Below are positions 1 through 10,494 of a stretch of 64,000 bases of DNA, one piece after another. The stretch is from Calendula officinalis. Taxonomy: Eukaryota; Streptophyta; Magnoliopsida; Asterales; Asteraceae. The position numbers and the translations under genes were made by a program. Below the pieces are notes generated by a model, which did not search any database, was not told the DNA's origin, and worked only from the letters and a program-made list of their open reading frames with translations. The stretch's first letter is position 1, and every line of letters begins with the position of its first letter. The stretch is taken from assembly GCA_963853835.1 (NCBI GenBank), contig OY970832.1, positions 33,554,208-33,618,207 on the forward strand, given 5' to 3'.

Positions 1-341
1 TGGGTTGGGTTGTTGGGTTGGGCTACGGGGACTGTTTGGGCTTCAGTGATGGTTTGGGCTGGGTTAATTGGTTCGGCTTCAGTGATGGTTTAGTCGGGTT
101 GGGGTGTGTTAATGGGTTGTGTTGCGGGGAATGTTTAGGCCGCGGTGACGGTTTGGGTTGCTGTGACGGTTTGGGTTGCTGTGACGGTTTGGGCAACGGG
201 GACTGTTTGGGCTTCGGTGATGGTTTGGGCTGGGTTAATTGGTTGGGCTTCGGTGATGGTTTGGTCGGGTTGGGGTGTGTTAATGGGTTGGGTTGCGGTG
301 ACGGTTTGGGCTGCGGGGAATGTTGGATCAACCGATTGCAA
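1..341 (-). repeat. coding minisatellite, last exon of the TNPA-like gene
   Basis: Imperfect tandem copies of a roughly 18-base unit, GGTTTGGGTTGCTGTGAC on the plus strand, alternate with longer variants containing GGGCTTCGGTGATGG. On the minus strand they translate as Gln/Thr/Ala/Pro repeats such as QTVTATQTVTAAQ and QPINPAQTITEAQ. A roughly 150-bp higher-order block appears twice. Two CAA-to-TAA changes interrupt the frame. The array continues past the window start. Confidence 0.8.
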
Positions 342-2119
342 CTACAGTAAGTAATGATAAAAACATTAGTATTTAAAAATAATGATAATGATAAGACTAA
401 CCATGTGTGTATATCCATAAAAGGTTGTTAGTTGGTCTTCGGGGAAGGGTGAAGTTTCAGGCATTTGTGGTATATAAACATCATTTGTTGACAAATCAAA
501 TGGAGAGGATTCTCTCGAGTCAAATCTATGATGAGAATAACCTCTCAAGTCCCTTTCCGGACTTGGTAGTGGTGAATTGACAAGTCCATTGCCGACAAGC
601 TAAAATATTTCTTCAAAGTTAAATAAAAGCGGGTAAAAGACATTTAAAAAAAAAAAACTAAAATATACCTTCACTGCATATCTTGGCCACTGTACTAAAT
701 TATAAACCAAATGCTCAAGCCTTTGAACATCATCTGTTTTTGTGAGAGGATGTACAGGCAAATCCTCCTTTCCTGCCACGATCTCATCAACTTGGACTTT
801 TACACAACCATCGGCAATCGGTTTATTATGTAACAGTTGGAATCCAACCGTTGGCCATACTTGTCCAGAACCAACTTTGACTAAATGGGCATCAGCCACC
901 CTAATTAGCAACTCACATGGTGACAACACCTGTAAAAACAGATACAATTATAAGGCTGTATAGTATAGGCTGCAAAACTTTTAAAATGTTACCTCAATAG
1001 GTGGATAGTGTTTCACCGTTCCACGGGACCCACATGAATCATGGTGGCTTGTGTTGACCGCGGGGGTACATTGCGGGATCACATTTCTAATCAATCCACC
1101 TTTAACCTTTGTGTATCCAATTACCTCGGATACGGTCCGAGACCTTCCCCCGTGCTCGGGTCCTAGAAGACGAATTAAAGGATCCTCTTTATTTAATGCA
1201 TAAGTACCATCCTCTATCATCTTTTTCTCTTCCGCGAGCTACAAAAAGTATTTGTTTACCAAAAAGATAAAAATCTTCAATTAAATAAAACTTAGTATAC
1301 CATAACTTGGAAATTGTCCAACGCTTCGTTAAGAAGTTCAAACTTTCCTTCACTATTCTTTACTGCACAACCCATCAAAAACAGCCTAGACCGTTCATTT
1401 TGAATCTCCGAAAGAACACTGTGGTTTTGTAGAAGTTGAGACCAAACTGCATCCTTTTTACTTTTTTTAAAACGGGGCCACCCGCTTCGGCCCACACGGA
1501 CCTTGAATTGTCTCTTTGCATTGCTTGCCAGTGCTTTCTCCCTTTTTAGCTACACAAATTAACAAGTTGTTAATAATAAAATATTGTACAATACTAAACA
1601 TATAATATAATTAAGAGATACCATAAATTCTGGGGTGCTTCTTTGTGCCTTAAATGCTTCCCAATCATGCCTTTTAAGAAACTTATACTTCTCACAAGCA
1701 TCCTTACCTGTAAGGACGAAATTTTTAACAAGCCTTGATTTAAAATTTGTACCCATTTTCACAGCTTTCTTCCTCATTAACTCTTTTACATCATCGTTCT
1801 CGATATTCCACATATTCTACAATTTAGAGTAAATATATTATATGCTATCATCACTTAACAACTATTTCATATTTCTAATTAATAATACCTTGGTATCCAG
1901 CCATAGTATTTCAAATATGTCTTTGTCCATTTTGCCCATATCAGTTGCTAGCGGGAAACGATGTTGAACCGTCATCCCAAACCATGACGTCAGTTCTTTA
2001 CTCAGAGGGATATGATTTTCATCAAATTCAGTTTTATATACATCTTTGCTATATTTCTTCCCAAAAGATGCAGGACCACGTTCGCCTCTACGTCTCTTAC
2101 GTCCTGGATTATCGGCCAT
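1..2119 (-). pseudogene. TNPA-like CACTA protein gene (Transposase_24), at least 7 exons
   Basis: This is the accessory CACTA transposase protein, which in En/Spm binds subterminal repeats. I infer exons at 1889-2119 (start MADNPGRKRRR), 1622-1816, 1301-1549, 993-1238, 669-929, 402-599 and 341 to the window edge. Each of the first six is a multiple of three and is flanked by GT-AG sites, giving 460 codons before the last exon. Family-typical stretches are the basic N-terminus, KRHDWEAFKAQRSTPEFM, the phrase GRSGWPRFKKSKKDAVW and the C-terminal domain with GGLIRNVIPQCTP. Exon 7 is a translated minisatellite. In frame it has two TAA codons where the repeat otherwise reads CAA, which truncates the product. 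A leader exon and leader intron precede the ATG. The phase-perfect introns make the model strong; current function is doubtful. Confidence 0.75.
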
Positions 2120-2470
2120 TTCTGCAGAATTACGACACAAATGCGTGAACATAATACGTTAACAGAAATAGATGATTAAGAACGAATGCATAACAAACAC
2201 AAGAAATCATTAACATAATACTTTAATACCTAGCTTGGTGAAGGAATATCGGCGATGTAACGGTAAACTAGGGTTTAGGTCGACGAGAGGTACTGATTAA
2301 GATTTTTGGAAAAGTGATTAAGGATACGACGTGGTGAAAGCAACGTCGGTTACTATCCAAGGTAAAGAAAACGACGGTGAATCCAAACTCCGGCGAACTA
2401 GTGCAGAGTGATTTTGGTGAACAAAACGGAGGGTTTCGTCGATTAAGGTTTTGTGCAAAAGTGATTAAGG
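2120..2470 (-). other. leader exon and leader intron of the TNPA-like gene
   Basis: On the minus strand, non-coding sequence from about 2470 to 2230 ends in CTAG|GTATTA. A 108-bp stretch follows and ends in TTCTGCAG just before AAATGG. This fits a 5' UTR exon with an intron placed immediately upstream of the start codon. The transcription start is not identifiable. Confidence 0.45.
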
Positions 2471-2506
2471 ATTCGATGTTTGGATAACTTATGTTTTGGG
2501 ATTTGA

Positions 2507-2680
2507 AAATTTGGAATAAACAATTTCGTTTTAGCGGGTCTTTATTTCGTTTTAGCGGGTTATTTTATTCTATTTGTTACCGCGGTTTATGTCCATTAGT
2601 TATTGCGGTTTTTTTGTTGTTGCGGTTGGGTGAATTAGTTGTTGTGGTTTTGTTAATTTGTTGTTGCGGTTTTGAGTTTC
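2507..2680. repeat. internal block of CACTA subterminal-type words
   Basis: Repeated TTGTTGCGGTT and TTTAGCGGGT words resemble the TTGTTGCGGGT units next to the 4894 terminus. Finding them between the TNP2 fragment and the TNPA-like gene suggests either promoter-proximal TNPA binding sites or the edge of a nested copy of the same family. No terminal CACTA sequence was found here. Confidence 0.5.
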
Positions 2681-2840
2681 ATTTTTTTACACCTACAAGA
2701 ACGTTGCATAGTAACAAATTCAAATTGTTAAAAGATGTTACACATGAATAAAACAGTAGGTTAATTATAAATTTGCATAGTACTAAAACACATATATAAT
2801 ACAAATATTAATTTTCAATAATATATAATAGATCGAGTTA

Positions 2841-4050
2841 TTAAATATATGTTCCTTCTCCGTCAGTTCGTACATATCTTCTATTCATGTTTTCAAAATT
2901 CCCGGATTCGATACCGACAGAAAATGGTGGTAAATCATCGAAGTTGTCGTGTTCTTCTTCATCCACAACATTATCAACCCCAAGAATACGTCTTTTACCT
3001 TGCAACACAATGTGGTATTTTGCTTTGCTTGGATCTTTGACGGAAAAAATTTGTGATACATGTGTTGCGAGAACGAATGGCTTGGATTTGTAGCCATTAG
3101 TTTCAAGATCGACAAGTGTAAAACCATATTCGTCAACTTTAACACCCGTACGGTTATTTACCCACTTACACTTGAACACTGGGATTATGAAATCAGAATA
3201 CTGCAAATCCCAAATTTCTTCTATCACACCGTAATAAGAATCTTTTGCGATGCTTATCAATGTATCTTGATCATGCCTATCGATTTCGGTTGTTGATGCT
3301 ATTACTGTAACTCCACTATTCTGCACTGTACTTTTTCTATCTTGATCTTTGGTGTAAAATGTATAACCATTAATATCATATCCTTGGTAAGTTCTTACTC
3401 CAGCATCTGGACCTTGTCCCAATTTTTTGACAGTGTCAACAACGTCGTCACTTGTTGTCACCCTCTCTTTCAACCAACTTGCCAAATCCTTGTTTTGGTT
3501 GTTTATGTACCACACTTGTTGTTTACCCGGGTTCTTCGACTTTAACATATCCATATGTTCATCAACATATGGAGTGAGGCATGTCATGTGCTTTAAGATT
3601 ACTAAATGAGCAACTTGTAGTTCTCCGTGCATTGGCACTATTATCTTAAAACCTACTCCTCCCTTTCCTTCAAGTCGACCTGAATGGCGACTTTTAGGAA
3701 CGCCACCACTTTTGACACCTTCCATATAGCCTAAGAAAAAACAAAATATATAATAAATTAATTTTTGCTATAGTTGATCATATATATTACATACGTACCT
3801 TGGCAGAACTCAATCACCTCTTCAGAAGTATACCCTTCAATAATACTTCCCTCTGGTCGATTACGGTTTCTTACATAACCTTTCAATATTCCCATGTATC
3901 TTTCAAAAGGGTACATGTAACGTAGAAATACAGGACCACATGCCTTAATCTCTTGTACGATATGAGATATTAGGTGAACCATTATATCAAAAAATGATGG
4001 TGGAAAGTGCATCTCTAGTTCACAAAGGATAACATAATATGAGTTCTAGC
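2841..4050 (-). pseudogene. TNP2-like CACTA transposase, C-terminal fragment
   Basis: Two exons are visible. About 4050-3799 encodes LCELEMHFPPSFFDIMVHL and FLRYMYPFERYMGILKGYVR, typical of the DUF4218 region of plant CACTA transposases. A 68-bp GT-AG intron (3731-3798) joins it in frame to 3730-2841. The second exon carries PKSRHSGRLEGKG, the long spacer and the DUF4216 signature DSYYGVIEEIWDLQY ... VFKCKWVNNRTGVKVDEYGF ... PFVLATHV, and ends at a stop at 2841. The catalytic core that lies N-terminal in the family is absent. The second exon is an open reading frame of about 295 codons, so decay is recent, but the protein cannot catalyse transposition as it stands. Family placement is confident. 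Confidence 0.8.
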
Positions 4051-4203
4051 AGTCTGCATATTGGTGATCACGAAGTACAAGTTAATAATTTCTTCATCGT
4101 AAAATGGTCTGCGTCCATGACAAATAAAATTGTATGATTTTTCTTTTTAATTTCTTGCTATTATAATTTGCAGTATAAATTTAATTTTCATTTCTTTCAT
4201 CAG

Positions 4204-4500
4204 ACTATTCCTGCAAAATTTGTTAGGGATCACCAACTTTGGAATGAGCGTCATTTGTGTGCTATGGAAAACCTTGAGATGAGTCCCCCATACGGTAAAG
4301 TTTTCAATTTACAACGCCACGGTGATCGAAGGAGGTCCAATGTTCGTTTTATAGATCATATGACTATCAATGGTGATATGGTCGACTTCAAACAGAAGAT
4401 GGGCATCCGCACGAACCAACATGTGATGTTCACCCTTGATCTCGAAGCAAAAAATAGTGGTGTTGGAGTTATCTTCAACGTTACTCTTCTCTGTATCATC
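4204..4500 (+). pseudogene. B3-like DNA-binding domain fragment inside the CACTA element
   Basis: After a plausible acceptor (CATTTCTTTCATCAG), an open frame reads TIPAKFVRDHQLWNERHLC and later VRFIDHMTINGDMVDF, KQKMGIRTNQHVMFTLDLE. The spacing of IPAKFV, the basic middle, the FK..MGI turn and the terminal VMFTL strand resembles a plant B3 domain, normally a transcription-factor DNA-binding fold. It lies on the strand opposite the transposase genes, where the TNP2 N-terminus should be. It may be a captured host fragment or an element-encoded gene. The frame stays open to 4641 but becomes hydrophobic and low in complexity after about 4500. The domain call is by eye and tentative. Confidence 0.4.
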
Positions 4501-4649
4501 TTTGTTAGCTTTAATTTGTGTTTATGTTGTCCTTGTTTTGGGTTTATTTGTAATAAACTTTGTATTTTATGTTGTCCTTGTTTATGTTGTCGTCGTATTT
4601 TTATGAACTTTGTTTTTGTTTGCCAATTATTAATTAATTAAACTAAAAA

Positions 4650-4894
4650 TCTAGATTGTTGTTGCGGGTAGAATATGGCCGCAACAACAAATATGGTAGT
4701 TGTTGCGGGTAGTGTATGGCCGCAACAACAAATGAGTTGTTATTGCGGGTCTTGCTTGGCCGCAACAACAAATGGAATTGTTGATGCGGTTCTTTGTTAT
4801 ACAGTGCGATGCTCCTTTGTTGATGCGGTTCTGCTTGACAACCGCAACATATAAGTTTTTTAGTCCGCACTAACAAACCCGATCTGTAGTAGTG
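4650..4894 (-). repeat. CACTA subterminal array and terminus
   Basis: Units of TTGTTGCGGGT ... ATGGCCGCAACAACAAAT repeat four to five times in both orientations between 4650 and 4860. They lead to GATCTGTAGTAGTG ending at 4894, the reverse complement of a CACTA terminus. Such arrays are the binding sites for TNPA-type proteins. Confidence 0.75.
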
Positions 4895-7680
4895 GGCCCC
4901 TATTATTATACGCACATGACTCGTGCCTATGTTTTGAAAAGGATTCAAGGAGACTATTTGTCAAGCATCTAAGTACCATTAAAACCCCAATTCTTATATT
5001 TATAACAATTACGTTATACACGAGAAATAGAGAAAATAAATTTAATAATATATTAGCAATTCGAGTCAAGTAAGAGGTTTATTTATACAATGTTATGAAA
5101 TAGAGTTGAATGAGAAGATAAAATCACTAAAAAGGGATCTATAAGAAAACAGTGAAACCAATTGAATAAGAGAATCATCAAACATGAATCGATAAATAAA
5201 TCGAGGGCGATCGAGCAATCGTTCAAAACAAAGTAAAAGAGAAAATAAGAACAAAAATGTTAAGTTCAAATTCAGTGAGTAAATTGGATGGAAACATCAC
5301 TAAATGAAGATTTATGAGAAACCAATAAACAATTAAATAAGAGATTGTTGATTTAAGTTGATAAGGAGTTATCCAAACAAATTTAAATGAAGAGATCTAT
5401 TTGTTAAGAATTATTAAATTGATAATAGAGAATAATAATCGAATAATATAATTGAGAATACGTAATTCGTTATAAAAGAGAAATTATGAATTATGAGAAG
5501 TTAATAAATCAAGAGATGAATGAACATTTATTTAAAATGAATTAAATGGAAAATTATATTTAAATTTATAAGTAACTACTAATTTGAGTCAAGATGTTTG
5601 ACCTAAAAAATAATTGTGTTGAATAAATATGCTTGATTATTGAGGACTATTAATTGAGTAAGAGACAAAATTCTAATAGAGTTAATACAAATTGTAAACA
5701 TTGAGACATCATTAATTGAGTGGGTTGAGAAACCCAAAACGAGTTAATTAATCAATTAATTGACAAAAGAAAATTTACTAGGTTTATTCAATACGAACTA
5801 CACGAGAATTTTATCTAACGACAAAAATTGTTATATGGTAATAATAATACCAAATATGCTATGAGTAAACCAAAATAAAATAACAAGTTGTGTTACTAAT
5901 AAATGTAATAAGCTTGACTTATGAGGAGTCATAAAATGACTAATTATTAATGACTCAATGATAGAGAAGTATTTATGAGACTAATAAAGAGTAATGAGTT
6001 ATAATTGAGAAAATTTAATAAGGATGTGAGAATCCATGAGAAGGCTAATGAGAAACCTAACACCTAATCAGAAACCTAACACCTAATATGAGTAATGAAT
6101 TTTTTTTTGGTGTGAGAGGGGCGTAAAGAGTATACGTTGAGACCGACTCAAACCTGTGCATAAGAGTTTGATTATCGAGTAATTAAATGAGACCTTAAAA
6201 TATGTATCGTGATTGTTTATTTTATGATGGTAGAGAGTGCCAGTTCCAAACTCGGGGATGAGTTTTCTCCACGTGGAGTTGAGTGGTGGCAAAAGAAAAA
6301 ACTACCAATATTAAGAGTGAGAATAGAGAATAATTATAAAGTTGTGAATTATTAAATTCGTATTAATGAGCTAATGGAGATTAATAAATCAAGTTAAATG
6401 AAAAAAAAAACGTTATGTATAAATCGAGAGTAACTGCTGAAATAAGTAAAAGAGAAAAACAAATAGTATGTGAATTGACCAACAAAATTATAACTCTGAG
6501 CGAGATATGTATGTATATGAGTAGAGAATATATAAGTGTAATTGATAATAATCAATTTCATGTTATGGTATAATTATCAAATTCTGAGAAATTAATAACC
6601 AGTATTAATAGTGCAAATGAGAAATAACAAGTGCTATAATTACATAAGTAATGAGATAATGAAAAATTATGAAATTAGAATAACGGGAATTTATTTATGA
6701 ATTATTCAAATCGAGGTAAATGAATAAATTATTATAATAAATTTAAAAGATAATGGTTTAAACCAATGGAGAACTACTAAATCAATTTAAGCGAACAAAT
6801 TACTAAAATAAACCAAATGAGAAAATTTTATATTAAGCAAATACTAAATTTGAACTAAGGGGATTATCCAGTTAAACTATTAAATTGAATGTCACCGAAT
6901 ATTAAGCTTTATTGAGTGGTTATTAAATCAAGAATAGTTATTAAAATGAGCAAACGAGAAAAATATAATTATATCAGACAATAAAATTTTATTAAAATAC
7001 CATGAGTTTCTAAATCGTGAAAGCCATAAAAATATAAAGTAATGAGGAAACTCTGTATTGAGAATGAGAATTAACCGAGTAACTAATTACACGAGAACTA
7101 ATGACGTAAGTAATTAACCAGTTAATTAATTGAGTAAAGAGAAGACGTTTAATTGAGACGTTTAAACTTAAAATAAAATGAGATTTATAAGTGGACAAGT
7201 AGTCAAATGAGATTTGAAGTGAGTGCATTTGAGTATATGCAAATTGAGTAAGAGGCATGAGCTGTCTATTATCTGAGGTTTAGGGTGATTAAATACATTT
7301 ATGTCAATTAGGTACTTGTTGTGTGTTGTCTGATAGCGGTGTGAACCGCCAAATTGTTCATTTTGCTTTAAAACAAAATAATTTCCTATAGAGTAGAGGA
7401 CCTTGAGATGCTGCTTATTGGTAGAGATTGCCAATAATAAGATTTTATGTGTTGACAGAATGTAAAAGTAATAATTTGTTGGAACTGTGCGGGAAGGTTT
7501 TTCCCATAAAAACTTATTTTTTCGCTGTGAGAGGGCCGAGTATGATTGCAAGCACGAGTTGGATGACCGAGTACCACGCCGAGATCATATGTCGCCACAG
7601 ACCAAACCGTAACAAATCTCCAAGTAGAGTTGAATCGGAGATTCAACGCAGCTTTAACTGCTGGGTGTAGCAACTGTGTT
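4895..7680. other. gene-free, C-poor region with recurring TGAG words
   Basis: No open frame with protein-like sequence and no recognisable terminal repeat was found. The plus strand is strikingly poor in C and full of TGAGAA, TTAATTGAG and AAATGAG words for more than 2 kb (about 5040-7270). It looks like decayed repeat DNA. The last 200 bp (7480-7680) changes to ordinary composition. Confidence 0.6.
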
Positions 7681-7916
7681 CGACTACGAGAACAAGATGA
7701 CGCCTTCAGCCGCGTATCGTGAGTTAATATGTACTCGCTATCGACATCCTTTTCTGTTTGACATAAACCGAGATCCTTTGAGAGTATTTCGTTTTCAAAT
7801 TTTTCTGGACCTAATCAATTTGCGCCGTTAGAGATAGAAGATTCGTGTAAGAAAGAGCCGGAGTTTATTCTGATCAAGTGGATCACCCTAAGAGCAAACC
7901 GATGATGAAGAAAATG
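7681..7916. other. spacer upstream of the second TNPA-like gene
   Basis: Mixed-composition sequence with no gene seen. It may hold the promoter and 5' exon of the downstream CACTA gene, but no TATA box or leader could be assigned. Confidence 0.3.
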
Positions 7917-9933
7917 GTAAAGAAGTTGATGTTGAACTAGAAGCTTATGAAGAAAATGATGAAGAAGTTGACGAACAATTGACGACAACTACTACTAGTA
8001 GTAGAGGTAAAACTGAGTTATTGTATATTATATATATATACATGTTTAAAAAGTGAACTTTCGAACATATAAGAATCAACTAATTAATGTCATTTAACTT
8101 CCATTTCTTTTTATCTTATTAGTTTATGTGAATCTAACATAAATGTAATTTGTACATAATCGAAAATTTGAAGATCGACCTTGTGCTCAATCAACATGGT
8201 CAACCAGTTGGACCTACAATAATGATTTGTCACGAGTTTAGTCGATTTTTGGGCACTCTTGCTAGAGATTTTAAGTATTGTCCACTAAACTATTGTGACT
8301 GGTGTGAAATGCCTCTTGAATATAAAAGCAACATGTGGGATTATGTCTTGTCAATTAATCATAGATATATGTTAAGTTGTTTTTTATTTTTTTGTATAGG
8401 AGAAGTACATGGTTTCAAATGACGGAATAAAGTGGGTGATGAGTACTCTTAATCAATTATGGCGTGTTCAAAAATCAAGGGAACAGAAACAACATTATTA
8501 CAAATATGCAACTGATGTAGAGAGATGGGAGAATCGCCCTAAGACAATACCAGAGCAACAATTTAGAGATCTCCCAGACTATTGGGACTTGCAAGAAGTT
8601 GAGGTAATTTTAAGTAAAAATTTGAAGGTTTAATTTTACATTCAATTAATTGACTTTTAAACTTTATGCAGATTGGAAGTGAAACGAACAAAAAGAATCG
8701 TTCGATGTACAATGACCCACACACTATGGGAGCTACTTCATTTGCATTATTACGCCAAGAATTGGTAATCCTTTAAATGAGAAATTGATTTGCATATTTT
8801 TAATCCTTTAAATGATAATATATTTTTTACATTATAGCAACAAAATCATCCAGAGAAGCACATGCCGTCTCAGTCACAAGTTTATAAAGAGTCTAGAAAA
8901 AGATCTGTCGAAAAGGAGTATTTGACAAATGGTGACAGGCTTAAGGAAAATATTGTGAGTAAATTCTTATTTGTGTTTTGTGTTATTTTCTTTTTATATG
9001 GGTTGTTTGAGCCGCAAATAGGGGCTGTTTGGGCTGTAAATATGAGTTGTTTGGGCTGTAAATAGGGGTTTTTTGGGCTGTTAAATAGGGGTTGTTTAGG
9101 CTGTTAAATAGGGGTTGTTTAGGCTGCTAAATAGAGGTTGTTTGGGCTGTAAATAGGGGTTGTTTGGGCTGTAAAAAGGGATGTTTGGGCTGTAAAAAAA
9201 AGACTGTTTTGGCTGTAAAAATGGGTTGTTTGGGCTGTAAAAAAGGGGTTGTTTGGGCTGTAAAAAAGGGCTGTTTGGGCTGTAAAAAAGGGATGTTTGG
9301 CTGTAAAAACAGGGCTATTTGGGCTGTTAAATTGGGTTTGTTTGGGTTGTGGCATAAGGTTGTTTGGGTTGTAAAATAGGGTTTTTTAGCATTAAAAAGC
9401 AATAATATCGATTTTATTTTTGATCTTATTGTTGTTAAATAGGAGAAGATGACTTTTTTAGAATTAGAGCAAGGGGAAGATTTAACTAAAGATCCTTATG
9501 ATGAGGTCATGGGCAAAAACAAGAATAAAGGATACCAACGCCTTTATGGACGAGGTGTGAGTAAGATGAAAAAATTAGAAAAGAAGACAGGTTACATTCT
9601 TCCAGAAGAATTTTTAAGCAGTATCAAAAGGGATTTGATACGAGAAGTAGCACATGATGTCACGTCACTTATAGTTTCTCAAATAAAGGCAGCTAACCCA
9701 GATTTAGATCTTGTTATTCCTGACTTTGGAGCTCCCCCAAGAGATGAACAAAGTGCTCACTCAGATGTAAATTTTACATAATATGACCATATATATGTCC
9801 TTAGTTTGTACATCTTTAGTTATTAGTTGAGTATATCGCTCTCTATTTGAGTTATGTTTTAAATGTTCTTTTTATCCATTTGTAGGGAAGTAATGTCCAC
9901 ACCGTTGGAAGATATGACGTGGATGAAAGTTGA
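7917..9933 (+). CDS. TNPA-like CACTA protein gene (Transposase_24), family 2
   Basis: A multi-exon gene for the subterminal-repeat-binding class of CACTA protein. An acidic N-terminal exon lies near 7917-8008. It is followed by an exon encoding LNQHGQPVGPTIMICHEFSRF and CDWCEMPLEYKSNMWDYVL, ending near 8348. The later exons are 8400-8603, 8672-8764, 8838-8954, 9443-9766 and 9886-9933; all are in phase zero and flanked by GT-AG. Recognisable parts are KWVMSTLNQLWR, the NDPHTMGATSFALLRQEL segment, and GYQRLYGRGVSKMKKLEKK near the C-terminus. The gene ends GRYDVDES and stop. The donor after the second coding exon looks damaged, since no clean GT follows DYVL, so I cannot say the gene is intact. 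It differs clearly in sequence from the copy at 1-2119. A minisatellite fills its long fourth intron. Confidence 0.7.
9006..9380 (+). repeat. intronic minisatellite, roughly 20-bp unit
   Basis: About 17 imperfect tandem copies of GGTTGTTTGGGCTGTAAAAA, some with TTAAATAGG variants, fill the intron between 8954 and 9443. The core GTTTGGGCTG also occurs in the coding minisatellite of the other TNPA-like gene at 1-341. Long frames on both strands here are artefacts of the repeat. Confidence 0.85.
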
Positions 9934-10119
9934 CTGACCTATAGTGCTTTCTATCATGTTTTTTGAACAATTTGTTATTTAATTGTTTTAAATATGTTGA
10001 ATACTTTGAATATTTTGAATTGTAGAACATATTATTGTAAAGAATTTGGTTCTAATATCAAAACTTATTTGGATATTAATGTGTTTATGTAGTTGTTCTA
10101 TATTATTTAATGTTATATA
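9934..10119. other. 3' flank of the TNPA-like gene
   Basis: AT-rich sequence after the stop codon, no gene. It is repeated, with differences, at 14230-14400 behind the second copy of the gene's tail, which shows that the two regions share ancestry. Confidence 0.6.
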
Positions 10120-10431
10120 CTTCCTCCGATTCAAAATAAGTGATACACTTGGGGTTTCACGGTTTTTGAGGCAAAAGATTATAATGATGGTTAAATTAGA
10201 TTAATTGGATGGTTAGTGGGGAATGAGTCTCACACCTTTTGAATAAAGTAAGGTTAATGATGTTTAAAAGTAAAAAGTAAGGGTAAAGGGGTCATTTCAC
10301 TTTGTTAAAGTAGATAGTTAGTGGGTGTGGGTCCCATTTTATTTGCCAAATAAGGAAACTTTTCAAAGTGTATCACTTATTTTGAATCACCCCAAAAAGG
10401 AAAGTGTATCACTTATTTTGAATCGGAGGAA

Positions 10432-10432
<1 letters not shown>
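10120..10432. mobile_element. Stowaway MITE (Tc1/mariner type), 313 bp
   Basis: The left end CTTCCTCCGATTCAAAATAA is matched by the reverse complement of the right end over about 31 bp. The element is flanked by TA on both sides, the Stowaway target duplication. It has no coding capacity. The related region near 14395 lacks it, so an empty site is visible. Confidence 0.9.

Positions 10433-10491
<59 letters not shown>
10433..10491. repeat. (TA)n microsatellite
   Basis: A pure TA run of nearly 60 bases directly follows the Stowaway element. A similar run occurs at the corresponding place at 14402-14456. Confidence 0.95.

Positions 10492-10492
<1 letters not shown>

Positions 10493-10494
<2 letters not shown>

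Larger units (their letters stand above)
1..4894 (-). mobile_element. CACTA (En/Spm) DNA transposon, family 1, partial
   Basis: The minus strand starts at 4894 with CACTACTACAGATCGGG, a typical CACTA terminus. It continues through subterminal CCGCAACAACA words (4650-4860), a TNP2 transposase C-terminal fragment (2841-4050), a second block of the same words (2507-2680) and a TNPA-like Transposase_24 gene (1-2119). TNP2 followed by a Transposase_24 gene on one strand is the usual plant CACTA order. The other terminus lies outside the window. The N-terminal two thirds of TNP2 is missing, and a B3-like sequence lies there instead, so this copy is rearranged. It could be two nested copies of one family, because subterminal-type words also lie between the two genes. 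Confidence 0.75.

Noticed and set aside
18..418. Plus-strand and alternative minus-strand ORFs over the minisatellite
   Set aside because: Frame artefacts of a tandem repeat; only the minus frame that continues the TNPA-like exons is supported.
2690..2705. CACTA-like word CACCTACAAGAACG
   Set aside because: Not matched by a partner terminus or target duplication and in the wrong orientation for the surrounding element.
9006..9380. CRISPR-like array or long minus-strand ORF
   Set aside because: Units are directly abutting and degenerate with no spacers; the long frames arise from the repeat. The organism is a plant.
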